64,000 bases of DNA from SLJN01 sp964505385. Its GTDB lineage: Bacteria > Bacteroidota > Rhodothermia > Balneolales > Natronogracilivirgulaceae. A program made the translations under genes and the position numbers. The stretch lies in assembly GCA_964505385.1 (NCBI GenBank), contig CAZDIA010000005.1, positions 50,438 through 114,437 of the forward strand, given 5' to 3'. The notes under the pieces are model-generated. The model searched no databases and was not told where the DNA came from. It was given only the letters and a program-made list of their open reading frames with translations. This document shows positions 25,475-34,847 of the stretch, piece by piece. Positions within the stretch are counted from its first letter, which is position 1; each line of letters begins with the position of its first letter.

Positions 25475-27376
25475 TTGGACCGTAATTCCGTAATTGGATT
25501 TATATTAATATTCCTGCTGTTGCTGGCATGGATGTATGTCACTACTCCTGATCCCGAAGAACTCGAGCGCCAGCAGGCGGAACGTGAAGCTCAGGAAGAC
25601 ACTCTAACCGAAGAAGTCGACCCCGACCGGGATGAGCTAGCCGAAGAAGATCCCGATGATATAGGGGTCGCAGAAGATGACGAAGGTCGACCTGAATTCG
25701 GTGTGTTCGACACTTTTACCTCTACCGATACCACAGAAACTGTGGTAAAATCCCCACGATATGAAATAACTTTTACAACTGTGGGAGGGGGGCCTTCGGA
25801 ATACCGCCTCACCCGCCACAACAACTGGGAAGGTCAACCGGTTCAACTTATTCCGGACACTACACGCTCAGCTTATGCCCTCGAATTTATATCCACCGAA
25901 AATTACCGAGTGGATACAGAGCATCTCATCTTTGAGCAGCTGCATTCTGAAGATGAAATCGAGATTGAAGCCGGTGAAGAGGCTGAGCTCCAATACGCAT
26001 TAAACCTCGAAGACGGCAGTCGGATGATCTACACGTACCGGTTCCACGGTGACCAGTACCGCATGGATCTCGATATCGAGTTTGACGGTGTTGAACAATA
26101 TATTGGCGGCCGCAGCTACGAGTTACTTTGGCGTCCCGGCTTAAATCAAACCGAACATGGTCGAACGACGCAAGGCTCACGGTTTTCCGAAGCCATGTAT
26201 ACTTCCGGTTACAGCAGAGCCGGAGGGGTAGTTGAAAGATTTCAACGTGATGAGCCTGGTCAGGAAGAACAACTCATATCCGGCGATATCGACTGGGTAG
26301 CTTCCAAGAATAAATTCTTTACCCAGATGATAAAGCCGATGGGCAGTACCGAAGGAGCAACACTCACGGCTGATATTTCGGGCGAACTTGACGACACGGA
26401 ATCCATTCTAAAATACTCCACCGGTATTCGTTCCCGTGTTGCTCAGGACGATCAGGCGCAGTTCAGCATGTTTGTGGGCCCGCTGGATTATTATCAACTG
26501 CGTGATTTCGACGCTTCGGGTTATGAAATGGTAGAAACTACCCCACCCTTTTTTGGTTGGCTTAGCTGGTTTACCGACCCCCTCGTCAAATGGATTGTCG
26601 TACCATTTTTTAACTTTTTCGGTGGCCTGGTTGGTAATGTAGGTGTTGTGCTGATCCTTTTTGCGATTGCTGTGAAGCTTGTGCTGTATCCGCTCACCAA
26701 GAAGAGCTTTAAAAGCATGGCTGCTATGCGGGAAATTCAGCCTGAGATGAAGGAAATCCAGGAGAAGTACAAGGACAATCCGCAAAAACAACAGGAAGCC
26801 ACCCTCAAACTATTTAGGAAAGCAAAGGTGAATCCGCTGGGTAGTTGTCTGCCGATGCTATTGCAAATGCCCATTCTTATTACCTTTTTTGCTTTTTTCC
26901 AGAACTCTATTGAGCTTCGCCAGCAATCATTTTTGTGGGCGGATGATCTCTCTGCACCGGATGTGATCATAAACCTTCCGTTTACGGTTCCGATGCTTGG
27001 AGATCACATTTCCGGCTTTGTGTTGATTATGGCTGTCTCAATGGTGTTTATGATGAAGATGAGCGGACAATCGCAGGCAGCTCCTAATCCGGCACTTAAA
27101 GCCATGCAGTACGTCATGCCGGTGGTGCTGTTTTTCGTCTTTAACTCATTTTCATCCGGACTCAGTCTTTATTACGCTTGCTTTAATCTCCTGTCTGTTG
27201 GTCAGCAACAGCTTATCAATAAGACCACGGGGTCCACTATCGATAAAGAGGAGTTGATGGAGTCTGTGGATAAGAAAAAGGCTAAAGAAATGAAGAAGCA
27301 GCGGATCCAGGAAGAAAAGCAGAGAAAGAAAGAAGAGCGCCGGAAGAAAGCAGCCGAAGAAGAAGAAACCGGATAA
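25475..27376 (+). CDS. yidC: Membrane protein insertase YidC
   Basis: YidC inserts and folds inner-membrane proteins alone or with SecYEG. The 633 residues start from TTG at 25475 (seven bases after yidD): MDRNSVIGFILIFLLLLAWM is the first membrane helix. A very acidic linker (about 28-70) leads into the large periplasmic beta-domain (about 75-350) found in Gram-negative YidC. Five membrane helices follow; the block VKLVLYPLTKKSFKSMAAM and PLGSCLPMLLQMPILITFFA mark the insertase core. A Lys/Glu-rich tail after 580 probably touches ribosomes. The usual downstream mnmE is absent. Confidence 0.97.
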   Translation: MDRNSVIGFILIFLLLLAWMYVTTPDPEELERQQAEREAQEDTLTEEVDPDRDELAEEDPDDIGVAEDDEGRPEFGVFDTFTSTDTTETVVKSPRYEITFTTVGGGPSEYRLTRHNNWEGQPVQLIPDTTRSAYALEFISTENYRVDTEHLIFEQLHSEDEIEIEAGEEAELQYALNLEDGSRMIYTYRFHGDQYRMDLDIEFDGVEQYIGGRSYELLWRPGLNQTEHGRTTQGSRFSEAMYTSGYSRAGGVVERFQRDEPGQEEQLISGDIDWVASKNKFFTQMIKPMGSTEGATLTADISGELDDTESILKYSTGIRSRVAQDDQAQFSMFVGPLDYYQLRDFDASGYEMVETTPPFFGWLSWFTDPLVKWIVVPFFNFFGGLVGNVGVVLILFAIAVKLVLYPLTKKSFKSMAAMREIQPEMKEIQEKYKDNPQKQQEATLKLFRKAKVNPLGSCLPMLLQMPILITFFAFFQNSIELRQQSFLWADDLSAPDVIINLPFTVPMLGDHISGFVLIMAVSMVFMMKMSGQSQAAPNPALKAMQYVMPVVLFFVFNSFSSGLSLYYACFNLLSVGQQQLINKTTGSTIDKEELMESVDKKKAKEMKKQRIQEEKQRKKEERRKKAAEEEETG

Positions 27377-27482
27377 ATTTTCTAATCTGCAACTTTTTCC
27401 AGATTTAAGTGATCTCTTTCTGTTTGTGATCGTGCAATAGTTATGTATTTTAGCCGGCATTGATTTTGGAAATGCTTAGGAA

Positions 27483-28442
27483 ATGAAAACGAGTCGCGCA
27501 TTACATCACTTTCCCCGTTTTACCTGGCGGCAGGGCAAAAGACTGCTTTGGAATCCCATTCAAAAGAAAGCGCTGATCAACAGGCCGGAAGAACGGGTTC
27601 GATTAAGACTTATCGATTATCTCACCCGTGAAGCGGGCTGGCCGGCAAGCCGGATCGGCCTTGAAGTTTCAGCCGACAGAGGTAATGATGAACAAAAAGG
27701 GCGTGCAGATATCATCTGTTACGACCGCGCCTTTAATCCAGTTCTACTTGCGGAATGCAAAGCCGAAAACGTGAACATTGATGAGAACACGTTGCTTCAG
27801 GCCGGCAGTTATAACCGCGACGTTAAATGCGAATACGTTCTGATCACAAATGGCATCCGGGATATACTTTATAAAACCTCCGAGCCCGGTAATGAATTGG
27901 ATTCACTGCCCGTAAACTGGGAAGTAGCCACTCATGAACAATCTGTTTCCGGGTTTGATTACTGGGCTGAGCGCGGTTTTGCCGGCCATAATACCAACCC
28001 CCAGTTAAGGCGTTTCACCGGCCTCGCACTGGAAAAAATTTTTCTGAGGGAGCGAAGTGGTGACAACCCTTATGAAGTCAGTTATCTGCGGCCCAAAGTT
28101 ACATCACCCGACGGCCCGCTTGATCATTACTACCGCATTTTGCATCTGCCCGATGATTGGAAAGTTGCTTTATCCATGATCGCAACCAGGCACGAAAGCA
28201 CCCGATTGGTGATGATGCTAAAAAAACAAGATGAAAATATTGGGTTGGTAGAAATTAACCCGGAGCTGCATCTTAAAAAAGTCGGGCCTGATACGATCAT
28301 TTATCTTTCGGATAAAACCGTACCGGCAAATATATTTGAAAAAAGCCTTTTGCCGCTTAATTCAAAAAACAACATTGAAACTCATCAACTTGTGGAACCG
28401 GTGATAGAATATTTCAACCAACAAAGAATTGCACATGTATAA
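27483..28442 (+). CDS. HsdR N-terminal-like PD-(D/E)XK domain protein
   Basis: A 319-residue protein resembling the isolated N-terminal nuclease domain of type I restriction HsdR subunits (HSDR_N_2 type). The endonuclease core is visible: Glu61 in GLEVSADRG, Asp76 in KGRADIICYD, and Glu91-x-Lys93 in LLAECKAENV, followed by AGSYNRDVKCEYVLITNG. There is no helicase motor and no HsdM or HsdS nearby. The C-terminal part (about 175-319) is not recognised. Such stand-alone proteins are common in Bacteroidota-like genomes; their role is unsettled. It overlaps the aminopeptidase gene by eight bases. Confidence 0.8.
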   Translation: MKTSRALHHFPRFTWRQGKRLLWNPIQKKALINRPEERVRLRLIDYLTREAGWPASRIGLEVSADRGNDEQKGRADIICYDRAFNPVLLAECKAENVNIDENTLLQAGSYNRDVKCEYVLITNGIRDILYKTSEPGNELDSLPVNWEVATHEQSVSGFDYWAERGFAGHNTNPQLRRFTGLALEKIFLRERSGDNPYEVSYLRPKVTSPDGPLDHYYRILHLPDDWKVALSMIATRHESTRLVMMLKKQDENIGLVEINPELHLKKVGPDTIIYLSDKTVPANIFEKSLLPLNSKNNIETHQLVEPVIEYFNQQRIAHV

Positions 28443-29763
28443 TAAACATCGACAAAAACTTTACTCCTGCTTTTCAGAAGATCCGGATGCACTTATTTAT
28501 CTTGAAGGTGGCGAAGTTTTAGGCCGGTATGAAACTGATTATGAATACCCGTTTCGGCAGGAGTCCAATTTTCTGTATTTGACAGGGGTAAATGAACCCG
28601 ATTTTCATCTTCTGATACACCCCGACTCGCGGACTTACCACCTTTTCATTCCAAAGCGGGATGCCCAGTTTGCCGTTTGGAATGGTTATGTGTTAACGAA
28701 GGATGATTATCTCAGGAAATATCAACCGGATAAGATTCATTATGATGATGAGCTGGAAGAAGTTATTAAAAGTTATAATCCCGGTACGCTCTATTGCCTG
28801 AATGAAGAAACCGCCGAGGATTTTGCAGAGGATGGATACAACACAGACGATAATTTCCTGAAGGATGCTCTTGCATACTGCCGCTGCATCAAAACCGAAT
28901 GGGAGTGTAATCAGTTACGAAAAGCGGCCGATGTGGCCAATAACGCTCATCGCCGGCTGATGAAGGTTATACGCCACGGGATGATGGAGTATGAAATGAA
29001 AGCGGAATTTGATTATGTTAAGTTTTCCCGTGGCATGCTTCACGAACCCTATAACGGTATTTATGCATCGGGGCCAGGAAGTGCGATATTACACTATGTG
29101 AACTGTGACCGGCAGCTGAAAGATGGCGAATGGTTTCTTGTGGATGCTGGTGCCGAACACAATGGTTACGCGGCTGATATCACCCGGACCTACCCGGTTA
29201 ATGGCAAGTTTGATCCGTTTCAGGCCGACCTTTATGATGTGGTGCTGAATGCGCAGAATAATGCCATAGATGCGGTGGTAACAGGAAATAAAATGGAAGA
29301 TCTACATCTGCAAGCTTCCCGAAACATACTTTCCGGCTTAAAGGATATGGGACTTGTTACAGGGGATATCGATGCGATGATGGAAAAAAATATTTTCGCC
29401 CTTTTCTTTCCGCACGGTCTCGGCCATTTTCTCGGCCTGGATACTCACGATGTGGGTGGATATCCGAAAGGAGTTGAAAAAATCGACCGACCCGGCTTAA
29501 AGTTTTTGCGTACCCGCCGGACATTTGAACCCGGTATGGTTCTCACCATTGAACCCGGACTTTATTTTATACCGGCACTATTACAACCGGCTTTTGAGGA
29601 TAAAGAGAAGTCAGAGTTTTTAATCAAGGACAAAATCGAGCCTCAACTATATTCCGGTGGCATCCGGATTGAGGATAATGTGATCGTAACCGAAAACGGT
29701 AATGAAAATCTGACCAATGTTCCCAAGGAACGCTCAGAAATTGAGAAGTTTATTGCCGGATAG
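28435..29763 (+). CDS. Xaa-Pro aminopeptidase (M24B, AMP_N plus pita-bread domain)
   Basis: A cytosolic metallopeptidase that removes an N-terminal residue before proline. The frame opens at TTG 28429 but the ATG two codons later (28435) is preferred. The N-terminal AMP_N domain has YEYPFRQESNFLYLTG. The catalytic domain has all five metal ligands: Asp237 and Asp248 in LVDAGAEHNGYAADITRTYP, His331 in HGLGHFLGLDTHD, Glu373 in LTIEPGLY and Glu413 in GIRIEDN. The 442 residues match E. coli PepP. The upstream overlap with the HsdR_N-like gene implies cotranscription. Confidence 0.95.
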   Translation: MYNKHRQKLYSCFSEDPDALIYLEGGEVLGRYETDYEYPFRQESNFLYLTGVNEPDFHLLIHPDSRTYHLFIPKRDAQFAVWNGYVLTKDDYLRKYQPDKIHYDDELEEVIKSYNPGTLYCLNEETAEDFAEDGYNTDDNFLKDALAYCRCIKTEWECNQLRKAADVANNAHRRLMKVIRHGMMEYEMKAEFDYVKFSRGMLHEPYNGIYASGPGSAILHYVNCDRQLKDGEWFLVDAGAEHNGYAADITRTYPVNGKFDPFQADLYDVVLNAQNNAIDAVVTGNKMEDLHLQASRNILSGLKDMGLVTGDIDAMMEKNIFALFFPHGLGHFLGLDTHDVGGYPKGVEKIDRPGLKFLRTRRTFEPGMVLTIEPGLYFIPALLQPAFEDKEKSEFLIKDKIEPQLYSGGIRIEDNVIVTENGNENLTNVPKERSEIEKFIAG

Positions 29764-29797
29764 ATCATGCCAAAATAACCGTTAAAACCTTGTTGCC

Positions 29798-31885
29798 ATG
29801 AAACGACTTTTGCTGCTGTTCGTGATTCTTATTCCTGTAACAGGTACTGCTCAGGATGGGTTGGATACACTTAGCCTTCGCACTATTTTTGATGAGCCTT
29901 ATCTCCCGGGATTGCGCCCATCAACAGCTGGTTTTGCTCATGATGACAGCCGGATATATTTCAGCTGGAATGATTCAAGCTACGCGCAACGCGGCATTTA
30001 TCAGGTAGACCGGGGCGGAGGTGATATAACAGAATATGAAGATGAAATCGTCCACCGGGCAACCTACAGCCCTGACCGCTCTAAACTTTTTTACACCGAA
30101 CAGGGTGATTTGATCATAGCTGAAAGCGACGGTAGCGACCGGCAAACCGTGCTTGATACCGATTCTCAACTATCATCTCCGCAATGGGCTCCCGATAATC
30201 GACATATTGCACTCGCCAAAAACGGTGATGTTTGGATCGTAGACACTGAAACTGCCAAATTTCGTCAAATTACATCCAGAGAAGAGGATGAAGCCGGCTA
30301 CATGGTTAACAGCTGGAGTGGAGATGGCGACTATCTTATTGTGATGCAGTATGATACCTCGGATTTTAAGGACATCTACTTCCCTGAGTATGTCGACAAG
30401 TTTGTGGATTCCGGCAAGTCGCAAAGAGGCCAGGCTCATATTTACGCTTCAAAAATCGATGTAGAATCAAAAGAAAAGGAAGAGCTTTTTGACGGGATTT
30501 ATTCGGTGATGAATACATCCAAAAATGAAAATGGTTCTTTATTTGCAGTTGATCGAACCGATAAAGCCATGAAGGAACGCACCATTGAAGTGTTTGATCT
30601 CTCCGATGGTTCGTCAGAAATTATTTTTGAGGATGAAACAGACGGATGGATTTATCCGGCCCGAAGCACTATGGAGTTTGCACCTGAAGGTGATGAGATC
30701 ATGTTTACATCAGAGCAGGATGGTTGGGCTCATATTTACACTGTCCGACCAGATGGCAGCAACTTAACTCAGCATACCGAAGGCGAATTTGAGGTCCCCT
30801 ATGCTGAGTGGCTTAGTACTGATGAAGTTGTCTACGCTTCAACTGAAGCTGATCCCGGTAAACGCCATGTCTACCGACTTGATGTCACCAATAGTCAAAA
30901 CGAGCAGCTTACAGAAGAATCGGCATTCCGGCAGTCATTTGATTTAAGCCCCGACAAATCGATGCTGGTTTATGAGAAAACCTGGTGGAATGATCCATTC
31001 GATCTCTATCAGTTGGATCTCGATGACAACCCGGCTGAAACCCAACTGACTCACTCCGTTCCTGAGCGCTTCGAAGTTATCGACTGGCAAAAACCGGAAT
31101 ACCACCGCATCACCGGCCGCGATGGAGAAACCAATCTTTCCATGCGCGTTCTGAAGCCGGTAGATTTTGATGAGGATCAGCAGTATCCGGTAGTAGTGTT
31201 TGCTCACGGTGCGGGATCGCTTCAAAATGTTTATAAAGGGTGGTCAAATAACTACTGGCGGGAATACATGTTTGACCAGTATTTGACGAAACATGATTAC
31301 GTAGTCGTTGAAGTTGATTTTCGCCACAGCACAGGTTATGGCCGCGATTTCCGTGAAGATGTTACCAACTGGATGGGCAAATACGAAACCCGCGATATCG
31401 TCGACGGTCTCGATTACCTCGACGAAAACGGCGGCTATGTAGACCTTGACCGCGTTGGTATTTACGGAGGCAGCTATGGCGGTTTCATGGCGCTTTATGC
31501 GCTAACTGACAAACCAGAACGATTCCATGCAGGTGCTGCATTGCGCAAAGTTACTAACTGGGTGAATTACTTTTACGCTAATCCCTGGTATACCCGTCCC
31601 CGCCTTGGAGATCCCGAAGAAGATGAAAAACATTATGAACGCAGCTCTCCGCTCACGTATGCCGAAGAACTTGAACACCCGGTCCTGCTTTTACACGGAT
31701 TGATCGATGACAATGTTGGTTTTCAGGATGCTATGCAATACGCTGACAAGCTGATTAAATCCGGCAACACTAATTTTGAAATGATGGTATATCCGGATGA
31801 GCGGCATTCATTTCAGGACCCGAATGCGTGGTATGATGAATACTATCGAATGTTTCATTTCTTTGAAGAACATCTCAAAGAATAG
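29798..31885 (+). CDS. S9-family prolyl oligopeptidase-like serine peptidase, exported
   Basis: The 695 residues begin with a Sec signal peptide (MKRLLLLFVILIPVTGTAQ, cleavage after about 19). Residues about 40-420 form a beta-propeller of PD40/WD-like blades such as SPDRSKLFYT and APDNRHIALAKNG. The alpha/beta-hydrolase domain has the triad Ser559 in GIYGGSYGGFMA, Asp638 in LIDDNVGF and His670 in DERHSF. This is the dipeptidyl-peptidase IV/acylaminoacyl-peptidase type. It sits 34 bases after the aminopeptidase, consistent with a joint role in oligopeptide use. Confidence 0.93.
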   Translation: MKRLLLLFVILIPVTGTAQDGLDTLSLRTIFDEPYLPGLRPSTAGFAHDDSRIYFSWNDSSYAQRGIYQVDRGGGDITEYEDEIVHRATYSPDRSKLFYTEQGDLIIAESDGSDRQTVLDTDSQLSSPQWAPDNRHIALAKNGDVWIVDTETAKFRQITSREEDEAGYMVNSWSGDGDYLIVMQYDTSDFKDIYFPEYVDKFVDSGKSQRGQAHIYASKIDVESKEKEELFDGIYSVMNTSKNENGSLFAVDRTDKAMKERTIEVFDLSDGSSEIIFEDETDGWIYPARSTMEFAPEGDEIMFTSEQDGWAHIYTVRPDGSNLTQHTEGEFEVPYAEWLSTDEVVYASTEADPGKRHVYRLDVTNSQNEQLTEESAFRQSFDLSPDKSMLVYEKTWWNDPFDLYQLDLDDNPAETQLTHSVPERFEVIDWQKPEYHRITGRDGETNLSMRVLKPVDFDEDQQYPVVVFAHGAGSLQNVYKGWSNNYWREYMFDQYLTKHDYVVVEVDFRHSTGYGRDFREDVTNWMGKYETRDIVDGLDYLDENGGYVDLDRVGIYGGSYGGFMALYALTDKPERFHAGAALRKVTNWVNYFYANPWYTRPRLGDPEEDEKHYERSSPLTYAEELEHPVLLLHGLIDDNVGFQDAMQYADKLIKSGNTNFEMMVYPDERHSFQDPNAWYDEYYRMFHFFEEHLKE

Positions 31886-31956
31886 CAGATAAATAAAAAG
31901 TAGCGGTTGAGATGCGGTCTTTAAGTGAAGTACAAACGGCGTACATGAGCATTTTT

Positions 31957-32000
31957 GGGACGAGCGGAACGAAGATATTGGCGTTTTCTTAGAGGCACTA
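31957..32000 (+). repeat. 44-bp repeat, near-identical to 34707-34750
   Basis: It starts GGGACGAGCGGAACGAAG and ends TTTTCTTAGAGGCACTA. The copy at 34707-34750 differs at a single base (C or T in the middle). This one ends 35 bases before the comEC ATG. The two copies bracket comEC as direct repeats. Confidence 0.85.
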
Positions 32001-32035
32001 TGTAAGGAATTCTGATTATGCTGCTCTTCTGATTC

Positions 32036-34441
32036 ATGAGCAGCCAAAAATACATATCTCTTGCTCCATATCCGGCATTGAGGCTTGCTTTATTATTTTC
32101 TTTTGGGATAGCTGCAGGATCACTGCTGGAATTTCATATGCCATATGTGGCAATCTTGCTTATTGGATTGCTCGTATTGGTGGTTTTGCTCCAGTATCTG
32201 TATAGCAGAAATTTTACCCGCACGGGTATATGGTATTCTCTTCTTATAGCCTATCTGTTAGCAGTGATGGCAGCCGGCGTGTTTTGGTATCAGGTATATG
32301 AAAACCAGCCAACACCTGAGCATCGCAAATTTGGAAAAAGTGAAAGTGAATTCACACTATTCGGAACTATAGTGGAATCTACACGTACGCAACGCGGCAA
32401 TCCTCGCATAACTCTGCGGGTCGACTCACTGCTTGCGGAAGGATATCCGACCTGGAAGTCAGGATTTACAATAGAGGCCTATGGCCGGGATAGCACTCAA
32501 ATGGGAAAGCTGGCTTTTGGAAATGAGGTCGCGGTGATAGCCGAATTGGATACATTAAGGGCGCCCCGCAATCCTAACCAGTTTGATTATCGTGAATTCC
32601 TGAAAAGCCGGGGTATTTATTTGACCGCTTCGATAAACCGTATCATTGAGTCACGGCCTGTAGAAAATCGGCTTGATTGGGTCTATTGGCAGGTACGCGC
32701 CCGTATGCTGATAGGCGAGATATTTTCTTCCGGGCAGGAGGATCTGGCACGGGCGGTAATTTTAGGGGATCGCTCCGGTTTGGAGCGAGAGGCTCAAACG
32801 GCCTTCTCACGTGCGGGGCTGGCTCATCTGATGGCAGTTTCAGGAATGCACGTCGGTTTTTTAATGGTGCCGGTATGGTTTTTAATTCCGTTTTTCTGGC
32901 GGTTTAAATACGGTGCATTAGCAGCATTTACTGTTTCGGTAATCATTCTGATTTTTTATGCCGGTATAACCGGCTTTTCGGTTTCCGTGATGAGAGCTTC
33001 ACTCATGGCCTCTTTTCTTGTTTATGCCCGCAGTTTTCAAAGACAAAGCGACGGCTTAAATCTCCTTGGAGCCGCGGCTCTGATCATGTTGATTATCAAC
33101 CCACAAAGTCTTTTTGATGTAGGTTTTCAACTATCATTCGGTGCGGTTTTGATTATTCTTACCACGTTACCTGCCAGCCGGGCTATTCTGCCTGATCGCT
33201 GGCGATATACCAAATCGGCAGTGGTATATCAGTTCGTGATGGTTAGTGTACTTGTTCAGGGAGGCCTGTTTCCGATTTTAGTGTATTATTTCAATGAATT
33301 TTCGGTGATAGGTCCGGTAAGCAACACGATATCGGTGCCATTTGTGCAGGCGATGTTTACACTTTCGATGATAAATCTGGGTCTGGCTTCATTTAGTCCG
33401 GGGTTGGCATCGGTGCTGAATACGCCCTCGGACTGGATTGTATGGGCAATGGGCAGCTGGGTAGATTTTATTTCCGATCAAAGTTTTGCCTGGATTAGCG
33501 GCAACCTGCCGGGGGTGTGGTTTTTTCTGTTATGGGCTGCAGTTATTGCGGTGTTTGCCTCCATGCACCACCCGGAACTGAGATGGAAATTTCTGAATGT
33601 CTTGTTGATTGTCGTTGTGATAGTATCTGCACATAACTTGTGGCAGAAATGGCACCCATCACCACTTAAGATTACAGCTTTTGATGTGGGTCAGGCAGAT
33701 GCTTTGCTGATTCAAGTTCCGGATGGCACCAACTTTTTTTACGATACGGGGTTGAAATCGTTTTTTCATGACAGCGGTGAGCAAATCCTGGCACCGGAGT
33801 TGCGGGCACGTGGTATCGATCATTTGGATGCCATCATTCATTCTCATCCACATTCTGATCATATCGGAGGCACCGAATATATTCTGAATAATTTCACGGT
33901 GGATAAGATATATCAGCCGGAATTTGCATATGATACTCAGGTGTATCTCAATATGATGAAAGCCGCTGAACATTCTGAAGTGCCGGTAATTAATATTGAA
34001 AGAGGGGATGTAATAGATTTGTCGCCAGAGTTGCGGCTATTCGTTCTTGCTCCCCACAGCCGGCTTATGGGGAATGATCCAAACACCTGGTCGGCGGTGG
34101 TAAAAATGTATTATGGGGAAAATTCCATTTTGTTAACCGGTGACGCCACAAGCCAAACTGAAACGTATATGGTTCAAGATTTTGGTGAATTTCTCCAATC
34201 CGATTTGTTGAAAGTCGGCCATCATGGCAGCCGGACAAGCTCAACTACGGAATTTTTGAAATATGTTGATCCCAAAAAATCTGTAGCCTCTCTTGAACGG
34301 GAAAGCCGGTTTGGTCATCCTCACCCGGAAGCTGCAAGAAACCTGATGAAAAGTGGCACTATTTTAAGATATACCAGTTTGCAGGGAGCGGTAAAATATA
34401 AAAGCGACGGAGAAGAACTGTGGCATGAGCCGTGGCGGTAA
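32036..34441 (+). CDS. comEC: ComEC/Rec2-type DNA uptake channel protein
   Basis: ComEC carries single-stranded DNA across the inner membrane during natural transformation. The 801 residues contain N-terminal membrane helices and an OB-like soluble loop (about 80-215). The competence-domain core has HLMAVSGMHVGFL near 262-274 and a run of helices to about 545. The C-terminal metallo-beta-lactamase-like domain includes FDVGQADALLIQVPDG, HSHPHSDHIGG near 602 and LLKVGHHGSRTS. All three domains are present and uninterrupted, so it is probably functional. No other competence genes are near. The ATG at 32036 follows the 44-bp repeat. Confidence 0.95.
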   Translation: MSSQKYISLAPYPALRLALLFSFGIAAGSLLEFHMPYVAILLIGLLVLVVLLQYLYSRNFTRTGIWYSLLIAYLLAVMAAGVFWYQVYENQPTPEHRKFGKSESEFTLFGTIVESTRTQRGNPRITLRVDSLLAEGYPTWKSGFTIEAYGRDSTQMGKLAFGNEVAVIAELDTLRAPRNPNQFDYREFLKSRGIYLTASINRIIESRPVENRLDWVYWQVRARMLIGEIFSSGQEDLARAVILGDRSGLEREAQTAFSRAGLAHLMAVSGMHVGFLMVPVWFLIPFFWRFKYGALAAFTVSVIILIFYAGITGFSVSVMRASLMASFLVYARSFQRQSDGLNLLGAAALIMLIINPQSLFDVGFQLSFGAVLIILTTLPASRAILPDRWRYTKSAVVYQFVMVSVLVQGGLFPILVYYFNEFSVIGPVSNTISVPFVQAMFTLSMINLGLASFSPGLASVLNTPSDWIVWAMGSWVDFISDQSFAWISGNLPGVWFFLLWAAVIAVFASMHHPELRWKFLNVLLIVVVIVSAHNLWQKWHPSPLKITAFDVGQADALLIQVPDGTNFFYDTGLKSFFHDSGEQILAPELRARGIDHLDAIIHSHPHSDHIGGTEYILNNFTVDKIYQPEFAYDTQVYLNMMKAAEHSEVPVINIERGDVIDLSPELRLFVLAPHSRLMGNDPNTWSAVVKMYYGENSILLTGDATSQTETYMVQDFGEFLQSDLLKVGHHGSRTSSTTEFLKYVDPKKSVASLERESRFGHPHPEAARNLMKSGTILRYTSLQGAVKYKSDGEELWHEPWR

Positions 34442-34529
34442 AACGTGATTGGTAAAAAAGTGGTTTAAATTTATGTTTTCCATAAGTACATGTCTCATTA
34501 AGAGTTTTAAGAAGTAGAGGTTTAATAAG

Positions 34530-34671
34530 CAAATCTCAAATTTCAAATGACAAATAAATTCCAATAATCTAATTTTCAATGACCAAATATGAACCGTGCA
34601 CCAGTTTGGAGATTGGGTCATTAAGGCATTGGAGCTTATTTGTAATTTGAAATTTGTTAATTGGCATTTGA
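34530..34671. repeat. Large imperfect palindrome with CAAATTTCAAAT arms
   Basis: The left arm reads CAAATTTCAAATGACAAATA and the complement of the right arm reads CAAATTTCAAATTACAAATA, with the match continuing through TCCAAT. Inside, AATGACC and GGTCATT form a second dyad. A long cruciform or RNA hairpin of about 140 bases results. Sequences of this style occur in spacers of many Bacteroidota-like genomes. Confidence 0.7.
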
Positions 34672-34674
34672 ACC

Positions 34675-34706
34675 AGAACCCAGCACCAAGAGCCCGGACC
34701 ATCCTT
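34675..34706 (+). repeat. 32-bp repeat shared with 19007-19038
   Basis: AGAACCCAGCACC and AGAACTCAGCACC begin the two copies; 28 of 32 positions agree. Both copies lie immediately or closely upstream of a TTTCTTAGAGGCACTA repeat in the same orientation, so the two units may form one composite element. Confidence 0.65.
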
Positions 34707-34750
34707 GGGACGAGCGGAACGAAGATATTGGTGTTTTCTTAGAGGCACTA
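34707..34750 (+). repeat. 44-bp repeat, near-identical to 31957-32000
   Basis: One base differs from the copy 2.75 kb upstream. It is also contiguous with the 32-bp repeat at its left side. Confidence 0.85.
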
Positions 34751-34847
34751 ATTACATATTGATTGCAATCTGACCGGGAATTACCCGTTTCTTTGAGGTG
34801 TTTAGAGATTTGTTTATGGTTTATTCAGAACTATTCCCTTAACTATA

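Larger units (their letters stand above)
34442..34847. other. Gene-free composite repeat region
   Basis: These 406 bases downstream of comEC have no credible ORF. They contain an imperfect CAAATTTCAAAT-type hairpin (34530-34671), the 32-base AGAACCCAGCACC segment shared with 19007-19038, and directly behind it the 44-bp repeat at 34707-34750. The metallophosphoesterase promoter is presumably in 34751-34840. Confidence 0.75.
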
